A program made the position numbers and the translations under genes. Positions 60,775 through 64,000 of a DNA stretch of 64,000 nt are shown in pieces (the first letter of the stretch is position 1; every line of letters begins with the position of its first letter). The DNA is from Lysinibacillus xylanilyticus (GTDB taxonomy: Bacteria > Bacillota > Bacilli > Bacillales_A > Planococcaceae), in contig NZ_LFXJ01000009.1 in NCBI RefSeq assembly GCF_001183605.1, positions 1-64,000 on the forward strand, written 5' to 3'. Below the pieces are notes generated by a model. The model was given only the letters and a program-made list of their open reading frames with translations, had not been told where the DNA came from and ran no database searches.

Positions 60775-60897
60775 AATTATACCGAGGCATAAATGATTGA
60801 ATAATTCATATGTCGATCATTCACCGAGTTTAACGCCTATGACGATCATAATAGTGGGCATATGTTAGAGAATAAAAATGAAGAAAGGTGTGTTTCA

Positions 60898-61344
60898 TTG
60901 GTCAATCCTAGATTAAATCCCGAAGATTTTGATGTTAACATTCCGTTTAACCCTTCCATGCCTTCTGGTAGCCCATATCCATCTTTAAACCCATTACCCT
61001 ATCCATCGCGCCCTTCACAGCCATATCCACCACGTCCTCCACAGCCATATCCGCCACAACCATACCCACCGCGCCCTCCGCAGCCATATCCACCACAACC
61101 ATACCCACCGCGCCCTCCGCAGCCATATCCACCACAACCATATCCACCGCGTCCTCCGCAGCCATATCCACCACAACCATATCCACCGCGTCCTCCGCAG
61201 CCATATCCACCACAACCATATCCACCGCGTCCTCCGCAACCATATCCGCCACAACCATACCCACCACGTCCTCAGCCATTTCCGATGCCATTTCCGGGCG
61301 GGCAATTTCCTGGCTTACCAGGTTTAAACCTACCAGGCATGTAG
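60898..61344 (+). CDS. Proline-rich repeat protein
   Basis: 148 residues from a TTG behind AAAGGTG. After a short head (VNPRLNPEDFDVNIPFNPSM) come about seven repeats of the 13-residue type QPYPPQPYPPRPP, then a Gly/Phe/Met-rich tail. It should form an extended polyproline helix, as in some spore coat or surface proteins, but no signal peptide is seen. The repeat DNA has a 39-base period with near-identical units, so copy number probably varies between strains. Confidence 0.75.
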   Translation: MVNPRLNPEDFDVNIPFNPSMPSGSPYPSLNPLPYPSRPSQPYPPRPPQPYPPQPYPPRPPQPYPPQPYPPRPPQPYPPQPYPPRPPQPYPPQPYPPRPPQPYPPQPYPPRPPQPYPPQPYPPRPQPFPMPFPGGQFPGLPGLNLPGM

Positions 61345-61388
61345 ATTTGTTTCCTGACATATTTGGAAGCCCTAGATAAATGACTGTA

Positions 61389-61441
61389 GCAAAAAGGCTA
61401 TCCAGAAGTTCAAATACGAACTAATGGATTGCCTTTTTATT
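61389..61441 (+). terminator. Terminator of the proline-rich gene
   Basis: AAAAAGGC...ATCC and GGATTGCCTTTTT pair with an inner AGTTC/GAACT stem; T run follows. Confidence 0.75.
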
Positions 61442-61491
61442 GTTTATTAGAAACTATAATTGACTGATAAGAGAACTATGGAGGTGGAAAC

Positions 61492-61575
61492 ATGTCTATA
61501 CAATTTTCAGCCATCCTACATATTTCCTCATCTAATGAGCAAAGTATTAGTGAGGTGAATCTATGTGTAACGTAA
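61492..61575 (+). CDS. 27-residue leader ORF
   Basis: ATG behind TATGGAGGTGG, an excellent ribosome binding site. It encodes MSIQFSAILHISSSNEQSI, then SEVNLCVT, and its last codons overlap the ATG of the next gene in another frame. It could be a real small protein or a leader that couples translation to the secreted protein downstream. Confidence 0.5.
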   Translation: MSIQFSAILHISSSNEQSISEVNLCVT

Positions 61576-62279
61576 AAAAAATATCTTTATGTATGATTAG
61601 CCTAATAATATTTAATTTGAGCATTGTATCTTCTTACGATGCAAAAGAATCAAATAGAGTTAATGGATTTAAAGCACAAATAAATGGCCTAGAGAATCGT
61701 TTGAGAAGCCTTGAGCCGATAAAACCTCAGACAATTGCTGATCCTCCTTTTCCTGAATTATCTCCCCCGTCAAAATTTGTACCACTTACACAGGTGATAG
61801 AGGATGGCATTACTATTCCTTATGATGTTATCATCAATAATCCAGGCTATAAGAGACCCGCTTATGAAGAATATTGGCATAGCTCAATCGGTCGGTGGAG
61901 CTATATTCCAACTAGAATTCATTATGCACTGCATCGACTATTTACGAATTACGATATTGCTCTTTCTGAATGGTACGACTTTGAACAAAATATGGGGTTC
62001 ACGATTCCGATGTTTCAAAATAAAACTGATTTAGATTTATATATTGTAGCGTTCCAATTTGATATTACAGCAGTTTATACAATGGGGAATCAGGTAGTCA
62101 TTGTTGGAAATCCAAGAAGAACCGGTGTTCAAGTGATTACTATAAAAACAAGCGCTATACATCCCACAAATACCGAAGAATCTTTACTTGTGCAATTATC
62201 AACTCAAGCAGGAGAAGAGTTGGATTATGCTCTTATCTCTTATATTTCTTCTGATTTTAGGCTGAAGCAAAAAGAATAA
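61563..62279 (+). CDS. Secreted hypothetical protein
   Basis: 238 residues: hydrophobic N-terminal signal (ISLCMISLIIFNLSIVSSYD), a short coiled-coil stretch (INGLENRLRSLEP), and a soluble region with EEYWHSSIGRWSYIPTRIHY and DFEQNMGFTIPMF. No known domain recognised. GAGGTG precedes the ATG. It is downstream of and overlaps a small leader ORF. Confidence 0.7.
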   Translation: MCNVKKISLCMISLIIFNLSIVSSYDAKESNRVNGFKAQINGLENRLRSLEPIKPQTIADPPFPELSPPSKFVPLTQVIEDGITIPYDVIINNPGYKRPAYEEYWHSSIGRWSYIPTRIHYALHRLFTNYDIALSEWYDFEQNMGFTIPMFQNKTDLDLYIVAFQFDITAVYTMGNQVVIVGNPRRTGVQVITIKTSAIHPTNTEESLLVQLSTQAGEELDYALISYISSDFRLKQKE

Positions 62280-62340
62280 CTACTCTAAAGCTCTTTTCCG
62301 GAGTTTTATCAGCGATTCACTAAAAAATATTCGCCAAAGC

Positions 62341-62380
62341 AAAAAAACCACTTCTCAAATTTTGAGAAGTGGTTTTTATT
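62341..62380. terminator. Bidirectional terminator next to groEL
   Basis: AAAACCACTTCTCAAA and TTTGAGAAGTGGTTTT form a perfect stem with T-rich flanks; ends both groEL and the convergent gene. Confidence 0.85.
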
Positions 62381-62396
62381 TGGCTAGAGCCGTAGA

Positions 62397-64000
62397 TTAC
62401 ATCATTCCGCCCATGCCGCCCATACCAGACATATCTGGCATTGCTGGAGCTGATTCTGGAATGTCTGCTACTACTGCTTCTGTTGTTAAGAATAGAGCTG
62501 CGACAGATGCTGCGTTTTGTAGAGCTGAGCGAGTTACTTTCGCTGGGTCTACTACGCCTGCTTCAATCATGTTTACCCATTCGCCTGTTGCAGCGTTGAA
62601 GCCTACACCGATTTCTTCGCGTTTTAGGCGATCCACGATAATTGAGCCTTCAAGACCAGCATTGTTTGCGATTTGACGAACTGGCTCTTCTAAAGCACGT
62701 AGAACAATTTTCACACCAGTTGATACGTCGCCTTCTTCTGCATCTGCAACTTTTTCAACTGCTGCATATACGTTAAGAAGTGCCGTACCACCACCTGATA
62801 CGATACCTTCTTCAACTGCTGCACGAGTTGAGTTAAGAGCATCTTCAATGCGTAGTTTACGTTCTTTTAGTTCTGTTTCTGTTGCAGCACCAACTTTGAT
62901 TACTGCTACACCGCCTGCTAATTTTGCAAGGCGTTCTTGTAATTTTTCTTTATCGAATTCTGAAGTTGTTTCAGCAAGCTGAGCACGGATTTGACCAATA
63001 CGGCCTTCGATTGTATCTGCGCCGCCAACACCTTCTACGATTGTTGTATTGTCTTTTGTAACAACAACTTTCGCAGCACGACCAAGTGATGTAATATCAG
63101 CTGTTTTAAGGTCTAAGCCTAATTCTTCAGTAATTACTTGACCACCTGTTAAGATTGCGATATCTTCAAGCATTGCTTTACGACGGTCACCAAACCCTGG
63201 AGCTTTAACCGCTACAGCATTGAATGTACCACGAAGTTTGTTCACTACAAGTGTTGCAAGAGCTTCACCTTCAACATCTTCAGCGATGATTAATAGTGGA
63301 CGACCTTGTTGTACCACTTGTTCTAATAATGGTAATACTTCTTGGATGTTTGTAATTTTTTTGTCAGTAATTAAAATGTATGGGTTATCTAATACCGCTT
63401 CCATTTTATCTGTATCTGTTACCATGTAGTGTGATGCATAACCACGGTCGAATTGCATACCTTCAACTACATCAAGCTCAGTTGTGAAGCCTTTAGATTC
63501 TTCAATTGTAATAACACCATCATTACCCACACGTTCCATTGCTTCTGCAATTAATTGCCCTACTTCATCATCAGCAGCAGAGATTGACGCTACTTGTGCG
63601 ATTTCTTCTTTGTTGCTTACTGGGCGAGAAATAGCGTGTAATTCCGTTAGAGCTGCTGCAACTGCTTTGTCGATCCCTTTACGAATGCCTACAGGGTTTG
63701 CACCAGCTGTTACGTTTTTCAAACCTTCACGAATAATTGCCTGAGCTAATACTGTTGCAGTTGTTGTACCGTCACCAGCGATTTCATTTGTTTTAGAAGC
63801 AACTTCTGCTACTAATTTTGCACCCATGTTTTCGAATGGGTTTTCTAGCTCGATTTCTTTTGCAATTGTTACACCATCATTTGTAATAAGTGGTGAACCG
63901 AATTTTTTTTCTAAAACTACGTTACGACCTTTAGGCCCTAGAGTAATTTTTACTGCGTTTGCTAATTTATCTACACCTTGTAGCATTAATGAACGAGCGT
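62397..64000 (-). CDS. groL: Chaperonin GroEL (5' end outside the window)
   Basis: 60-kDa chaperonin, which folds proteins in an ATP-driven cage with GroES. The visible part begins [20 protein letters not shown] and includes ATP-binding [11 protein letters not shown] and the C-terminal GMGGMGGMM tail. GroEL normally has about nine more residues before ARSL, so the start codon lies just past the right edge. The groES gene and its CIRCE operator should also lie beyond. Confidence 0.97.
   Translation of the reverse strand, partial: ARSLMLQGVDKLANAVKITLGPKGRNVVLEKKFGSPLITNDGVTIAKEIELENPFENMGAKLVAEVASKTNEIAGDGTTTATVLAQAIIREGLKNVTAGANPVGIRKGIDKAVAAALTELHAISRPVSNKEEIAQVASISAADDEVGQLIAEAMERVGNDGVITIEESKGFTTELDVVEGMQFDRGYASHYMVTDTDKMEAVLDNPYILITDKKITNIQEVLPLLEQVVQQGRPLLIIAEDVEGEALATLVVNKLRGTFNAVAVKAPGFGDRRKAMLEDIAILTGGQVITEELGLDLKTADITSLGRAAKVVVTKDNTTIVEGVGGADTIEGRIGQIRAQLAETTSEFDKEKLQERLAKLAGGVAVIKVGAATETELKERKLRIEDALNSTRAAVEEGIVSGGGTALLNVYAAVEKVADAEEGDVSTGVKIVLRALEEPVRQIANNAGLEGSIIVDRLKREEIGVGFNAATGEWVNMIEAGVVDPAKVTRSALQNAASVAALFLTTEAVVADIPESAPAMPDMSGMGGMGGMM

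Noticed and set aside
60562-60792. Open frame of MFSARKQSVSYK repeats over the 36-bp array
   Set aside because: It stays open only because the unit length is a multiple of three. There is no ribosome binding site, and the other copies of the unit are non-coding.
60947-61360. Antisense frames over the proline-rich gene (Val/Met/Ala/Asp-rich and Trp-rich repeats)
   Set aside because: They are mirror products of the repeat DNA; the plus frame has the ribosome binding site and terminator.
1-64000. Prophage, integrase or tRNA-bounded island
   Set aside because: No integrase, phage structural gene or tRNA was seen. The only clear mobile element is the IS3-family copy.

Overview
The window is a chromosomal segment of a low-GC, Gram-positive, spore-forming member of the Bacillaceae/Planococcaceae, most likely Lysinibacillus or a close relative. 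Supporting evidence: Bacillus-like synteny (MoxR ATPase, DUF58 protein, transglutaminase-like protein, guaA and pbuG as in B. subtilis yeaC-yeaD-yebA-guaA-pbuG, with groEL at the other end), AGGAGG-type ribosome binding sites, SLH-domain surface proteins, a YaaH-type spore hydrolase, a DesK/DesR cold-shock desaturase system, and abundant short intergenic palindromic repeats. The genus is inferred.

Layout. 1-180: tandem sigma-A-like promoters and a leader that resemble the start of an rRNA operon running leftward out of the window. 0.4-10 kb: purine block on the minus strand (pbuG behind a PurR box and a guanine riboswitch; guaA behind a second, variant guanine-type aptamer), then yebA-yeaD-yeaC. 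10.2-14.1 kb: an overlapping nosL-nosD-nosL-nosY-nosF-like copper and ABC cluster with no nosZ in view. 15.3-19.6 kb: NAD salvage (pncB-nadE) divergent from the nitrogen genes glnK-amtB, with two perfect TnrA/GlnR boxes between them. 19.7-27.9 kb: ogt, fetAB, proline dehydrogenase, a secreted protein, des-desK-desR and a GNAT. 27.9-33.8 kb: a methionine operon (yitJ-metH) behind an S-box whose leader carries a large structured repeat. 33.9-44.3 kb: coproporphyrinogen/protoporphyrinogen oxidase, HemAT, a SEL1-repeat protein, a YdcF protein, a Tim44-like/YxcD-like pair, a channel-like protein, an SLH esterase and EndoQ.

44.4-45.8 kb: an intact IS3-family element that appears to sit in the loop of an intrinsic terminator. 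45.8-51.4 kb: a small unknown protein, a TetR-SMR efflux module with two matching operators, bioY with a BirA operator, and an MhqR-type quinone-stress cluster. 51.5-57.6 kb: two tandem YcdB/SLH paralogues and a LysM-GH18 protein that probably starts at ATT. 57.7-60.8 kb: the most accessory-looking stretch, a two-gene ABC-type ATPase plus TOPRIM-like module bracketed by a 140-bp tandem dyad array and a 36-bp tandem array; it is a candidate defence system. 60.9-64 kb: a proline-rich repeat protein, a 27-codon leader ORF overlapping a secreted protein, and groEL running off the right edge.

Most minus-strand genes are grouped by 4-nt overlaps into operons, and intergenic gaps usually hold clear intrinsic terminators. 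No tRNA, CRISPR array, prophage or integrase was recognised.
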